NCBI GenBank assembly: GCA_963693285.1
Contig: OY848924.1
Location: 6,841,842 to 6,905,841, forward strand
Length of the DNA stretch: 64,000 nucleotides
Source: Xestospongia muta
Lineage: Eukaryota; Porifera; Demospongiae; Haplosclerida; Petrosiidae
Direction: 5' to 3'
Part shown: one piece after another, positions 21,101-35,488 of the stretch
Position numbering within the stretch: position 1 is the stretch's first letter
How the letters are laid out: every line of letters begins with the position of its first letter
Program-made: the position numbers and the translations under genes
The notes under the pieces: generated by a model
Database searches by the model: none
Seen by the model: the letters and a program-made list of their open reading frames with translations, nothing else
What the model was told of the DNA's origin: nothing

Positions 21101-24100
21101 ATTCATATTCTACCTTTTTATAAATCTTTTGTTTCTCAATTTGCGTCTTGGCTTTATATCGTCGATATATGTACTCCAGAAGTTGAGGGAGTCGAAGCAG
21201 TTCCAAAGGAGAAGATACAAATGTAGCAATTATAATATAAGACACAAAGAAAGCGCCATTGTTTGGAAGAAAGACACAACTACAAGGAAAACAAACCATT
21301 CCACCATTGACACCATTGTGTTAATGATTTTGTTAAGTTAGAGACTTCTAATGACTTTAAATGTTATTACTATTTTCCCTTCATCTAATTCTCTAACAAT
21401 TATAACAATCATATATAACAAATAATAAAAACATACTAAGACCATTACCAATAACTAAACATACCTCCCTTAAATACAATGCATACAATAACACATTTTG
21501 ATATTCTAGTTTATAGACCTAGTACTTCACCGATAAGAGAAAGCGATAACTTTCTTGTTTTGTTTTCTAACTCACCAATAACAACTTTTGTTGCTTCTTT
21601 AACAGAATCCATTAATTCTTACCTCAGCTGTTTATGAAAGCCTTGTTCTCCATTGTGTACTACTAACGCACCCAGAGCACTTAAACTAATAGATAAAGCA
21701 AGTGATAATAAAGTCTTACTCCTTAATCAATACCTCGTAAGACCTAGTGATGGAAGTATGATGATTTGAAGGACTTGTAAAATATATGCTTTTCTCATTA
21801 TCGCATGCTCTCGTTGTGATCTGAAATGACATAAATAAAATAATATATTGATATTTAATTAATAATAAAATATAAAATGATAATAATAAAGTGATAGTTA
21901 ATATTACATGCAGCTGCTCTATAAAGACATCTTTGACAAGTGGACACCTCATTACCGTATCTATTTTGTCATTGAAAATATAAATTGGATATCTGTTTTG
22001 ACAGGACAATCTGATAGTGTGGAGATAAGCAGATAAGAGAGGTCTCTCGTGGTAAATTCTGAACTACCATATATGGTATGCATTGTATAGTACCACAGTA
22101 TATTGCACTGATATTTATACTTATTGTTAGCTATGGCCTCAGTAAAGGTCGATTAAAAGGAACAGAACTTTAATATCAATAGATATTCTAGAGCACATGT
22201 CAAATACTTGAGCATTTGAAAAGGAGCTAACAAATGAAGAAGAGACAAGATTTATGGAGGTTGATGTGTGATACTATATCATAAATCAGTGATGTAGGTG
22301 GGGATAGCAAATTAGTTAATTAAGTGGGTGGAGATATTAGAGTGTTATTCTACAGTGTGTACTTACTTTGACCAATAAAACTCCAAGTAAACACTACGTA
22401 CTACAAAGAATAACATGAGAAAACCTAGTAGCCACAATATAAAACTTGAGAAGTAGCTTTGTACAAAACCAGGTACAGCATATGTGATATTGTGAGGAAG
22501 ATTACTTGTCACGTTCTATTAATAAAACATTAATTTAACTCTCCATCCATCCATTGTCCATCTATCCATCCATCATCCATCTATCATCCATCCATTGGCC
22601 ATCCATCTATTCATCCATACCAATTTCCCTGCCTTCTTCTGTAAAATAAGCCACAGTTCTGCACCACTGTTGAAAAGAACAGGAGGTGTTGTGAAAAATA
22701 TCAAAAACATGATCAAAACTAGTGTATATGTGTGTGTGTGTGTGTATGAGAGAGAGAGAGAACATCAAGTTTTAAATCAGCACCATTAGTTGTAAGTGTT
22801 AAAGGATATAACACAATGTTCTTACTGATGTTAATGAGACACCAACGAATCCACCAAATAGCAGGATTACAAGCCAAATTCTCCCTGAGAGAGAAAGAGA
22901 GAGAGAGAGAGATCAATACTCAATCACCTATTACTATCTTACCATAACAGATCCAGTGAATATGGTGCCAGTGATAGACTCCATCTATTAGAGTTAACAC
23001 TATCAGTGAGACTGGATTCAGGTTTGTGTTTACAAGGTTTGTACCTGTCCACAAGCCTTATATGGAAATAAGAGAAATACAGTTAACATATATAAATTAA
23101 ATTAAATCTTAAAACTAATTCCAATCATTTTTCACTAGTGATCTATTTGGGGAGCTGGAAACATAGCTCACGAACACACACAGCTCACTAATGCATTACA
23201 TAATATTAAACTCACATTTTGGCGGCAACTTTCTTACTAAATGTAACAAAAACAAGTGTTAGTTTATTTGCCAAAGCATTGCTTCTTTCCATGGCAACGA
23301 CTACTCGTAACTGATCCAACTTTGTTGTATAATACTCCTTAGCATCAACCTAAATACAAAGCAGAATAACTTGTAAAACAGGTTTATGATTCGAGTTTGA
23401 TACTAGTTTGACAAGTTACTGACTGGCTCATCTTGTACACAAATACATTGTGTTGTGTGTACTGTCTGCTGTTCATTTCTCTCAGTCTCATATGCCTCAG
23501 CAATTTGGAGACGATTAGATATATCTTTGCTAAAAAAATAGGACACAATACGACAGGGTCAAAGGTCATATCTTACTATTCTTTCCACTTTTTATATAGT
23601 CCTCTAATATCATAAGCAAATCGTATATCGACCACTTGTGTGCCAGGCACAGCCTCCCTATAATACAATCATGTGATGATCATGTGATATTATCATGTGA
23701 CTATGTGATAAATGTCTTAGTGCATCTGCACATAATCATGAGCTCACTCAAAATGCTGCATAAGATCTTCAACATGTACAAATTTGGGCACGCCACATAT
23801 CATGACAGTGTGTGATGACTAATAAGGAAAAAAGAACTAGTAAAACTGGTTTAGTAAACTGGACTGACCTCTTGTTCCTGTGTTTTACCCAGTCTTACTG
23901 AGTAATGTAACATGAATATACCAGCAATAATAACATACAATATTGAGAATATTACATGTGACCACAAAGCTGGATTCCTGAAATTATAAACAATTATCAT
24001 AATTTTTGCATAGAATTTCAAAATAGATGTCTTGTCCAAAATTTTGTTTATTAAAAACAAAGTACTAACATTTTCAATTACGAAATATAATAGTTTTAGT

Positions 24101-25297
24101 ATTATAATTATAGAACATGTTGTCATAACAACTGATGTACTCAAAAAAAGCTAAAACATCATATCACTTTCTATAATACTAGTTAATACTAGTTAGTATT
24201 TGGTAATACAAGTTAATACTAGTTAATACTAGTTAGTATTTGGTAATACAAGTTAATACTAGTTAGTATTTTGTAATACAAGTTATAATAGTGAGTGTCT
24301 ATTGTTAATTACTTACTGTGCACTGAGATTAGACACTGTTGTCCTAGCAAATGGTAAATTGGTTTCTGTGTGTGGGTGTGTGGGTGTGAGAGAGAGAGGG
24401 TAGGAAGGAGATAATAATAACAATCACACTCTTTCTTATCAGTATAATTATATCTTACGTAGATCTCCACAAAGATAGTTTATTGGTAGTATGAATGTAA
24501 TAGAAAAGAAACTATATACACACAATATAGCTAATAGATATAACTCCATTGTTAAATAGAGACTAGCATCAGGGCCACTTCTCACACGAACACCAAGTTC
24601 ACTATGATAAATATAATACATTATATTGAATTATACAAATTATTCTACTAACTTCATTGTTAGGAATTTTATAATAGACTCACAGTAATCCTGAGAAAGA
24701 GAGCGATATAAAGATGGATGGATGAATGGATGGATAGATGAATAGATTTATAAATGTATCAATGGACAGATAAATGGTTGAATGGACAGATAGGCTAGAT
24801 AACCAGATCCTACAATGACTCCTAATACAAAATACTTAATAGAGAAACTCACTTTTCCTACATCAAAACTGCTTCCTCTTCGTCTTCGATGTGTCATGCT
24901 CTCCTCTGCTTCATCCTCGTCACCCTGTACTGATCCAGAGAGCAAGGGTGGCCACCTATAGCCATCATGATATTAAGATAGGAACACATAATCGTATATG
25001 AGAAAAACAAATATAGCAACAAGTTACGTAAAAATATAACCTTTTCCTTTGCTTGACAGCAGCCATGATAAAATCTTTAAAACAGCAATGCATCAGTACA
25101 AAAATGGAAAAAATGATCTAACCAATGACAGTATAACAATATTGATATATTATAGTTAATAGTTTACTTACAGCAGCAATAGCTATATTAATTCCCAGGA
25201 CCAAAGGCAAGCCTCCATCTTTCGCATCTGAGGTACTTAAGAGTGAATTACAGAGAGAAGAGTTGGAAGACGAGATGGAAGACGCGTTGGAAGACAT
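18177..25297 (-). CDS. TMEM63/OSCA-type mechanosensitive cation channel, tandem copy A
   Basis: Multi-pass membrane protein of the TMEM63 (CSC1/OSCA) family, osmotic- or stretch-gated channels in animals. Twenty-four exons, start codon at 25297-25295: 25172-25297, 25041-25117, 24853-24955, 24653-24690, 24459-24601, 24317-24365, 23869-23977, 23748-23818, 23577-23657, 23424-23529, 23216-23349, 22943-23056, ~22825-22884, 22621-22718, 22367-22515, 21734-21820, 21623-21685, 21114-21279, 20638-20743, 20418-20591, 20098-20225, 19997-20050, 18712-18841, 18177-18301, about 829 residues. Diagnostic blocks are the soluble-domain PGTQVVDIRFAYD, then AIWWIRW, FFTTPP, PSLGL, CVFLPNNGAFF, TTPLIVPFG and YNLLYGYQP. 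The N-terminus is Ser/Asn-rich with glycosylation sequons, and the cytoplasmic C-tail is acidic. The donor of exon 22 is GC (GAG|GCAAGT); using it gives a frame matching copy B. Confidence 0.93.
24172..24296. repeat. Tandem repeat of AATACTAGTTAGTATTTGGT type in TMEM63-A intron 6
   Basis: Roughly 35-bp units made of AATACTAGTTAATACTAGTT and AGTATTTGGTAATACAAGTT repeat about three to four times. Units are partly self-complementary (ACTAGT). Copy B has no matching array at the same intron. Confidence 0.7.
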
Positions 25298-25755
25298 ATT
25301 CCACTGTAGAGTGACTGTGCTCCTCCCTCCTCCTGGTTAATAACTATAATTGTAATGTGGGTGTAGTAAGTACCTGTTAAAATAGGTGCAAACATAACGA
25401 GCAACAAGTTGTATTGTGTGATTACAAGTATGAGAATTGTTTTACCTTAAAAGGGAAAGATGAATGAATGAGCTCAACTTTAGCAAGGAAATCAATTCTA
25501 TCAGTGAAAAGATCTGATTGATTACTACACACAATAACATGTTATTCCACTTCTTATGGCTATTTCATGAAGAGATATCTATAGAGTCTATGATTTTAAA
25601 TCTCCTTTCTTATGGTTAGTGTTATTGGAACTAATGAGCTAAATTTAGTTAGTAATTGACACTTGGTTGTTTAAGATGCTTTTAAAAATTGGCGTGTTAT
25701 TCAGTTGAGCAAATACAATTTATTTGGTGAGAAGTTTTTAATATAATCTTTTTGT
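25298..25755. other. Intergenic, between tandem TMEM63 genes
   Basis: This 458-bp stretch must hold the copy A promoter and 5' UTR and the copy B 3' UTR. No distinct element was recognised apart from general AT richness. Confidence 0.5.
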
Positions 25756-28700
25756 TTAGTCATCTTTATCTGTCACATTTATTTCTTCTTCATTTTCTTT
25801 GTCTTCAAGTAAAATTTTCTCAGCAAGCACATCATCTTTAGCCTGAATAAGACTTATCTTGTCACAGTCTAATAAAATTAATAAAAAATAAATTATTAGT
25901 GAACTGGGACCAGGATCAGGACTGATACCAGGCCCTATACTGATACCAGGCCAAGAAATGATTAATATCAGAATACCATGCCCTGGACTGATACCAGGGC
26001 CTAGTACACAATTCATAATCTTGTCTCCAGACATGCACTCCCTATCTAGGGACAAGATTAGACACAACTTTTACACTGACACTACAGATTAAATTTGAAC
26101 AGTACTAAAATATGATTGTAGGTTTGTACCTCCAGTCTCAGTCTGTTCACATGATCGATAATTCTGCATATAATAAGATATCTCATTAGCTGTTTCTTGT
26201 AATGTAGGAGGTATATATTCTCTAGGCTAAAGAGGTGGAAAGTGGTTTAAATTCCATTTATGCTTTAACATACTTCCACTGCTTGATCATTTTCTTCTTC
26301 ATAACCAAATATGGCATATTCCTATATCATAATATTATTACATACTATTACATAATTAATTGTATTATAAATATACCTTGCCCAATTTTAATCTGATACG
26401 TGGAAGGAGATACGTGAGCCATCCCATAACCAGTATTCCAAACAGGATTATACCAGTTAGTATGATTATTATCATCATCACAATAGCTCTAGGCTTGACT
26501 TCACCTGAGGTAGAAAATACTGGATCAAATAATATTTCAGACAGTGATTTGATTGGTCGAATTGGTATAATAATTACATTACAATCAATAATAGATATTA
26601 TACACTGCAATCTGATTGGTCAGTTGAATACACACCTACCTTCACGAACTATAGCATAAAATAAGGTGACCAGCTGGAGAAAAAGTGTGCCAACCATTAC
26701 ATACTTGAGAGCAGTCTTATGTAGATATTGACGTCCACTAATATGTGTGGGTTGATACCCGTATAACAGGTTATACTTATCAACCAAATATTTAATAGCA
26801 AAAAACAATGCCCCTAGATAATTAATAGATAATTAATATTTATTTGTTGATAAATTTGACCCTCAGATTCTAACTCAATGAGAAAGACATCTGCCAAAGA
26901 AAATTGATTCAGAATGCCAGACATCCTTCTCATTGATAGCAAGTTACAAGTTGGTGCAAAACTAACCAAATGGTACAATAAGGGGCGTGGTCAAACTAAA
27001 TGCTGTCACTAGTGTGAAGATGTGAAGATTATATGCGTATTGAACACCAAGTTTAAATTGATTACAAGCAAGAATCTAGATAAGAAAGAAGAATATATGT
27101 GGAGTGACTTTTTAAATATTTATTTTACAAAGAACGTATAGAGAAAAAACTAATCGAATGCAATATCAATAGGTATGTGATTTTTTATTTTAAAAAATTA
27201 TACCATATAGTGAAAAAAATTGATGAAAATATACTTTGTAGCTTCAAATAAATATTTAGTAATTATGCATTATGCAACAAAACAATAACTGTGGGTGTGG
27301 TTGCATAATATACCAAATATTACCAAGTCACCAAAATAACAAATTTAACTGAAACCCTCAGAAAATGTTATTCTAATAGGCAAAAGTAATGCACCCAAAG
27401 CAGTTATTATTAAATTAGACTTAAGAAACAAACAAATATAATTAATAAAAAGTATCAATTTATTAAATCTTACTTTCTGATACATTTCTTTTCGTTCAAA
27501 TCTTGTTTTAATCCTACATCGTCGATACAGATACTCTACAAAATGAGGAAATCGAAGCAGTTCCAATGGAGAAAATACAAATGTTGCAATTATAACATAT
27601 GATACAAAAAAAGCGCCACTGTTTGGAAGAAAGACGCAACTACAAGTAAAAGAAAACAGACACAAAAAAGTATAATGATTTTTTCAAAATTTACATTACC
27701 TATATATCCAGTCTAACTACGAAGGATAAGAATAATATATATATTATATTGTAATACCTCAACTGTTGATCAAAACTTCTGTTTCCTTTATGTAACACTA
27801 TAGCTGCCAGAGCACTCAAACTAAGATATTGATAAAAGAACAAGACCACAATTATAATTGAAGACTAAAAGTATTCTAAGACTCTTCTGATAATACTAAC
27901 TATAAAGCTTTAAAGATCGATTAGTTGATAAACGTTTTAGTGCTAAAAGACTCCAATAAACTACCAAAGTTGTATCAGCAGTCAATAATGCAGCAGTCAT
28001 TTTATTTGTCACCTTGTATACAATATTTGATGTAAATAAATATATATCTTTTGACAATATATACTAGATCAAAAACATTGCTAACAAAACATTGTGATTT
28101 ATTTGCGTCTCGTACCTTGTCAAACCTAACGACGGTAGCACAATGACCTGAAGTACTTGAATAATATATGTTTTTCCTAATATGGTCTGTTGTCGTGTTG
28201 TTCTAAAAATAGTAATACATCACTTTATAACATAAATATTAATATCTAAGGGGTTAAAATAATCTTAGGACAGCTTAGTGGACAAAACGTGCCCGGCAAA
28301 ATAACAGTGTCTTTATAACTATTGTATTATATTGCTTACCTACAACTAAATGCTATCATTGTATTGTCAATGCATAGCTCAAATTAAAAATTTAATGATA
28401 AAACTGCTACAAAATATGCTCAGCCACACCCATTGTCATTTGACTTAAAAGTAGTCCCCACATTTAATATCTTAGATTGCACTATGTATAATACAAATTT
28501 TATTCTGACTATTGTCATATGCAACAATAATAAATAACACAATGAGTTACTATAAACACACATGTATACATGTAGACACTACATGCATAGCAATTATATG
28601 GCTTAGCTGATTTCTATGCCATCATACTCTCATAGAATCATAGTGGAAACAAAATTTAACAAAACACTATAAACCAACGCTAAATAAACTTTCCACCTCA

Positions 28701-29275
28701 AACTAAATAACCATTACTGGCTGAATGTATACAAGTAGATATTACAACAGTAGGTAGAAGAGAGCTGTCACAGCAATATTATGATGGTAGTTAGTTTTGT
28801 TAGTAAATGTTACTGAATATAATTATGTAATGTGGGTCATACTTGGACCAGTAGAACTCTAAATAAACACTGCGTACAATACACCAGGACATTATGGTTC
28901 CCAATATCCAGAGCAAAAAACTGGAAACGTAGCTTTGAATGAAACCAGGTACAATATGGCTGACCTTATTAATAAGATGATTTGTTATATTCTATAAATA
29001 AAACAACAGTTTATAAAATCTCTCTCTGTCTCTCTTCTTACTAAGTTTCCCGATAATTTCTGCAAAATAAGCCACAGTTCTTCAGCACTGTTTAACAAAA
29101 CAGGTGGTGTAGTGAAAAATACCAAAAAGATAATCAAAACTAATGAGAGAAATTAACAAATAAGACCAATTGAAATTAATCTACACAAATATACTACATT
29201 ATGTTATATAAATTACCGGCATTGATGAAACATGAACGAATCCACCAAATAGCAGGACGACATGCCAAATTCTCC

Positions 29276-29341
<66 letters not shown>

Positions 29342-29606
29342 AATATCCAATCACCTATTACTATCTTACCATAACAAATCTCGCGAATATGGTGCCAGTG
29401 ATAGGCTCCATTTATTAGAGTTAATACTATCAGTGAGACTGGACTCAGGTTTGTGTTTACAAGGCTTGTACATGTCCACAAGCCTTATTAGGAATTAAAA
29501 GAATAGAAGAAGTGTTCCATTGGTAAGCAAATTGTGTGTGTGTGTGTGTGTGTGTGCATATGTGTCACTGGAAGATGAATATACATACATACATACACAC
29601 ATACAT

Positions 29607-29653
<47 letters not shown>

Positions 29654-31968
29654 TTAATAGTCATAATGACCAATAACTTTAAGTGGTTATTGTAGTGTAT
29701 GAGTAGTGTAGACTGTAAAGAGTGATAACTCACCTTTTGGCAGTAACTTTCTTAGTGAATGTAACAAAAGCTATTGACAATTTCTTTGCCAAAGCTTTGC
29801 TTCTCTCCATGGCAACAGCTACATTTAACAGATTTAACTTTGATGTGTAATATTCTTTAGCATTGACCTAGATATAAGGAAAATAACTTGAAAAACTGGT
29901 TTATGAATCTAGTTTGGCTAGACAGCGCTATGACTGACCGGTTTATCACAACAGACACATGATCTTTTGTGTATCATGAGTTGCTTATTATTTTCTGCAT
30001 TGTAAGCTTTAGCAACTTGAAGATGGTTCATGGCATTCTTACTGAAACATACAAGACATTTTGAAAACAGCAATAATGTCTACATACTATTCTTTCCACT
30101 TTTTATATAGTCCTCTAATGTTGTAAGCAAATTGAGCATCAACCACTTGTGTGCCAGGCACAGCTTCCCTAAATGAAAGGAGTGCTCATCACATGATGAT
30201 CATGTGATATTTGCACTAGCTGTTACATATCTATATGTATTAATTAGGTAGGCGGAGATATATTAATTCTTACACTTTAAAAATAAAGAAAATATTGTAT
30301 GGATTTAAATAAGTGATTATTATTATTGAACTTAATCCAGTGATAATAAAGGTCTTGACAGAAATGAGACAGAAAGATTATGAGGTCAAATGAGTGATCA
30401 CATGATCATATTAGATATGTTAAGTTGTCATGATACAAGTTATCATATGTGGACAGTCTGTACATGTACTCACATAAAATGTTGTTTAAGATCATCAGCA
30501 TATACTGATTGTGGGATGCCATTAATCATCACAGTGTATAGTGACTAACAACGGAAAACTGGTAAAACTGGTTTGATAAACTGGTCTAACCTCATTTCGT
30601 TGATTTTTACCCAGTCTTACTGAGTAGTGTAACATGAATATACCAGCAATAATAACATACAATAATGAGAATATGACATGTGACCACAATGCTGGACTCC
30701 TATTGAAGAAAGAGTCAAAACATTTTAGTATTTAATGAACCAACTATTGATTAGAAAATTGTGTAAAGAAATATTATAAACATTGTAGCACACAAATCAG
30801 AATCCCCTACCACAGAAAGATTCGATATTGATTCTACTTGCCAGAAGCATTAAGTGAAATAAATCATTGTTCCTAGTAAACTATTTCCTGAAATAATGAT
30901 AGTTATAATTTTAAAGAAAGAACTGTGAAAAAGTCAAAACACGTTCATTATAACAATGACTATGTCATGCAATAATGGGGTTTGTCATTTATTACATGCT
31001 CACATGAGTTATGATACTTACTGTCCACTGAGATTGGAGACCGTTGTTCTAGCAAATGGAGCAGTAGTTTCTAGAAACAGGCAGGGAAAAGAGCAATAAA
31101 CAAATTTATTCTTTATATATCTTACGAAGATCTCCACAAAGATAGTTTATTGGTAGGATGAATGTAATAGAAAAGAAACTATATACACACAATATAGCTA
31201 GTAGATATAACTCCATTGTTAAATAGAGACTAGCATCAGGGCCACTTCTCACACGAACACCAAATTCACTATGATAAATAAAGAATTATAATTACAACTA
31301 CTAAATTATACAAATTATAATGCTGACCTCATTGTTAAGAACTTTTTAATGGCTAAACAATAATTCTAAAAAGAAAGAGATTCACAATCACCTTTAGCAT
31401 ATAAAATGACAAGATGAACTAACTCACTTTTCCTACTGCAAAAATACTCTCTTTTTGTGATGTACTCTCATCCTCGTCTTCGTTTTCATCATTGGCAAAA
31501 ATACTCTCTTTTTGTGATGTACTCTCATCCTCTTCTTCGTTTTCATCATTGGAGTCTTCTTGAATTAATCTAGAGAGCAATGGTGGCCACCTAGTAACAT
31601 AATGGTGCACAGAACATAAATATGCATTGGAACAGACTTTATGTAAAGCTAACCGTTTGTTTGGCTTGACAGCTGCCATAATGAAGTCTTTGAGGCAGCA
31701 ATGCATCAATAAAAAGACTAAAAAGACAACCTGAAGAGTGGAAACATCCAAGTAACTAACGTTACTCGTAAGTTAGAGGTTTACTTACTGTTCCAATGGT
31801 TATATTGACTCCCAGGACCAGAGGCAAGCCTCCATCCTTTGCACCAGAAGTTTTTGACAAAGGATTGCAAAGAGAAGAATTATCGGAAGACGTAGTCAAA
31901 AAGAATTCGTTATAGACTTCATTATAGACATCTACGTGATTCCACCTTGTCGATTTAAATCTATACAT
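25756..31968 (-). CDS. TMEM63/OSCA-type mechanosensitive cation channel, tandem copy B
   Basis: Paralogue of copy A with the same 24-exon plan and intron phases, about 850 residues. Exons: 31789-31968, 31654-31730, 31428-31590, 31328-31365, 31126-31268, 31022-31070, 30591-30699, 30474-30544, 30088-30168, 29939-30041, 29734-29867, 29370-29483, 29217-29275, 29042-29139, 28843-28991, 28116-28202, 27758-27820, 27474-27639, 26967-27075, 26640-26813, 26377-26504, 26274-26321, 26130-26226, 25756-25868. The same blocks are present: PGTQVVDAQFAYN, AIWWIR, FFTTPP, CVFLPNSGAFF, TTPLIVPFG and YNLLYGYQP. It differs from A in a longer N-terminus, a different C-tail, and an acidic repeat in exon 3. Introns have diverged except for short patches, so the duplication is old enough for intron turnover. 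The equivalent of copy A's GC donor is a normal GT here. Confidence 0.93.
29276..29339. repeat. GA/CT microsatellite abutting TMEM63-B exon 13 acceptor
   Basis: A pure (GA)n run on the plus strand reads (CT)n in the gene's sense, directly before the exon 13 acceptor CTCAG. Copy A has a shorter run at the same place (22885-22911). Confidence 0.9.
29533..29651. repeat. GT and TA microsatellites in TMEM63-B intron 11
   Basis: (GT)n at about 29533-29556 is followed by ACAT repeats and a (TA)n run at about 29606-29651. The tract lies inside the intron between exons 11 and 12 and is not near a splice site. Confidence 0.9.
31434..31548 (-). repeat. 57-bp internal tandem duplication in TMEM63-B exon 3
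   Basis: Two near-identical 57-bp units encode NDENEEEDESTSQKESIFA and NDENEDEDESTSQKESIFA back to back. The frame is kept. The segment lies in the cytosolic loop after the first membrane segment and adds an acidic, Ser/Thr-rich linker absent from copy A. Confidence 0.9.
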
Positions 31969-32231
31969 CTAAGCTTATAATAACAGGAAAAAAACAACTA
32001 GATTGAACCTGAGAAATTATGGATTTGGCTGCCTACTGTCTCCTTAAATCTGTTAATATCCTAGATCCGACGCCATAACAACTTCCGGGGGTTGATGGCT
32101 TAAAATAGTTGCTAAACACAATTCAGCTTTATTTTAGAAATCAATAAAATAATATTTAATAACTGTTGACTTGTATAGATTACATCAAAGTGATATTGAG
32201 TTGATTGTATTGGCTAATAGCAGAGTTAAAT
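31969..32231. other. Intergenic, TMEM63-B promoter side
   Basis: This 263-bp gap lies between the TMEM63-B start and the stop codon of the upstream coiled-coil gene on the same strand. No consensus TATA box was seen. It presumably holds the TMEM63-B promoter. Confidence 0.4.
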
Positions 32232-34062
32232 TTAGTGCGTTTGATGTATTGGAGAAGACGTCGACTGTGGACCAGATGATAATTCATTATGAAACGCTGT
32301 CAGTTTAGCCTGTAAGATCTATGGTAAATGCAAAAAGTGATCCTAAATTGATAATATACTAAAACAATTAAACTAAATAATTATCGTGAAAATATTATTT
32401 TTAATTAAAACACCATCAATATACACGGTACATTATATGTATAGTTATGTTAGATCTTACTGAGTTGACTTCCTTCTGTTCTTCCAATGATTTTTGTAAC
32501 TCGTGCTGATGTTGTTTGAGGAGAGTGATTTCTTTTTGTAACCAACGTAACTTTGTCTAAGTATAAGGAACTATAATGATGTCATAATGACATATTAATT
32601 ACCACTAATAAAAGAGGAGGACTTGATTTCTTTCCACACAGCATCTGAGGAAGAGAAAAGAGACAAACGAATTGTAAGAGTGGATGGATTAATAGATGGA
32701 TGAATAAATAGATCAATGGATGGATAAATTGATAAATAGACAGATGAATTGGTAAGTAAATAGATTAATAGATAAATGAAGAAGTGAACAGGATGCATAA
32801 TACAATTAAAAGTTTGACAGTCAAAATTTCAAGAAATCTTTAATCATAGTTACATTTTGTTATTACAAATTTATTTTTACCTAACCTGTGACTGACCACC
32901 CAATAAAGATATAAGATAATTTGTTTCCTTAGTGAGTGAGTGAAGTAATTGCTCATGTTCATGAAGTTGGCTATTACAAGATCTCTCCCTGTCTTTTACT
33001 TGACGCTGTAACTCTTCCATCTCCTGATGATGTGTTTCGGTAATCTCCTCTTCCAATAATGCAGCCTTGAGAGCAGAATGGATCATGTTTAGAGACAAAG
33101 ATTGATATATATTATAAACTACCTTTTCCTCAAAATGTTTCTTAGCTCGAAGATACTTTTGTCTCAACTTTTCAGAGTCTTCTAGCGACCTGTATTAACA
33201 AGATGATAATCCTGGTATATCAAACATTGAAACATCTCTTTATAGCAGACATATTAGGACAGGAAAGGTGCTCCAAATATAGATATTAAGATATTAGACA
33301 ATATCCTAGTGTCGCTTAGTAGAGGGTACTATTATATGCAAACAGTTCTGTTCTCACTTTGATAAATCAGAGCCTAGTTGTTGATGGTCTATGAAAGCCT
33401 GTTTGCTTTGTTGTCGTACGATTTCTACAAGTGATTTCTCATCTAAAAGTTGCATCTATCAATTTAATAGAATAATAATTAATTAATTTTGTAATTAGTT
33501 TTAATTTGGTTACTTGCCTTTAACTGATGGATTTCACTTTGTAACGAGGAAACAATTTCTAATCTTGATTGTTCAACTCTTTCCATTTCAACAGCTGAAG
33601 ACTCCTAACAGAAAAAAACACTTTATTCAACAAAAAACCACTATACTTTAAAAACTAGAGACAAATATCATGAACTGTGTCACAATAACACTTTCTCATC
33701 CTATGTATATAATTCAATGTACATCTTTACTCTAAGGACTGATTCCAAGGTACAGATGCTAATACCATTATGAGTATGGGTATGGGCCTTTCATACATGC
33801 TTAAAATCTATATGACTTTTCCCACAGTGATATAGCACAATTTATATTGTGTTGACATTCTCATACGTACTTCTAGTGTCCTGATAGCTCTTTCATGATT
33901 GGCCAAACATCTCATTGTCTAATGAAAAAGATGACAGTCATTTTTTGTAAATGTTAGACTGTACTTCATCTAGATTGGTAGATAAAGCAGCTGCTTTTTC
34001 CCGCCAATGAAGTTCTCTCTCCTCTGCTGCAGTTACAGCCTTTTCAAGATGCTAAAAGAAAG

Positions 34063-34112
<50 letters not shown>

Positions 34113-35452
34113 GCGAATCAAATTAATTTTATATATTTCATGATACCTGATTACTGCGTGTCAATTTAGTAATCTTAGAATGAAGACTATTGTTTTCAAC
34201 CATCAATCTCTCTACTTCACCCATCTATAAAATAAGCAGATGCTACATCATTTAATAACAGCATTGTCTATTAATGTACATGTCTTGAAGTCAGCTCCTC
34301 TTTCTCTCGTGACAACGACATCACCTTTTGCTCTGCTTCACTTAATGCAGATTCAAGCTATATATAAAAGAAAAATATATTCAAAATTATAGATTATTGT
34401 GTTTAGTACCTTAGTTACAAGGGCCTGGGATTTTTGGAGTTGTAACTCTTTCTCGGACCCTTCAGATTGACACCTTTGACACTGTCAAGTATTGAAAAGA
34501 TTGTTAGATAACGTTTGTAAGTACTTGTATTGTAGAACAATTTAATTCAGCTGGATATTTCAGTGGTGCTTACTTTAAAACTTTCATTGTCTTGTGTTGA
34601 TACAACACAATGTACTTCACCTGTAAATGAATAATTAAATTAATTAATTAATTATTAATTAAATTAATAATTGAATATTAAAAAATAGTCAAAAGTATTG
34701 TCCTTTTATAAAACAGGAAATTTTAAAGTAAGAAAAGATGAACCTTTTCCAAAACTTGTCTTCATTTTCATCAGTTTCTCGTTCAGTTCACGGCATTGAT
34801 TCTAATCAATGGACACAATTACATTAGATACTAACATAGTATATTAACACAATAATATATATTATAAACATAATAAATAATAGTAATTTATACTATGCAA
34901 TACAAACATATTATTGTAGATATATTAGCACAGTGTGTATAGGGTAAAAATACAATCTGACATGTAAAAAGTTCTATATTAATATTTTTTCATGCGACAA
35001 TAATTTTGTAGTGTCCATTTGATATAGAAGCCCGGCAAAAGTGCCGCCACTATGTAACTCCTCATTGATATAATGCGTACATATAGTAATGTTCTGTATC
35101 ACTTGCTCTTACCACCAGAACTAGTGGTAGTGCATGCGCTTTGTTAAAACGATTATAACAACATTTTAAAGATAAGGTATCATTACAAGGTAGGTGACAT
35201 ACAGTACAGTACCTCATAATATTTCTTCTCTTCTCCTGTAGTTTTTAACTGGTCTTGTAAATTCTGAAAACAGTTCTGATATCTATCACATACATGTACA
35301 TGTATTACTGAACAGTAGTATGCTAATTGTAACAGCTATACCTGCGTAAGACATCATTGGTCTTTGTTATTTCATCTCGCAAAAGAGCTTGTTGTGAATA
35401 TAAAGAACCTCCTAAACTGCACATGTGTCTAGTTGATTCAGCACAAAGTGCC

Positions 35453-35488
<36 letters not shown>

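Noticed and set aside
27905..28020. Minus-strand open stretch with TADTTLVVYWSLLALKRL in TMEM63-B intron 16
   Set aside because: Exons 16 and 17 join in frame without it, as in copy A, and copy A has no counterpart. It could be a rare extra exon, but support is lacking.
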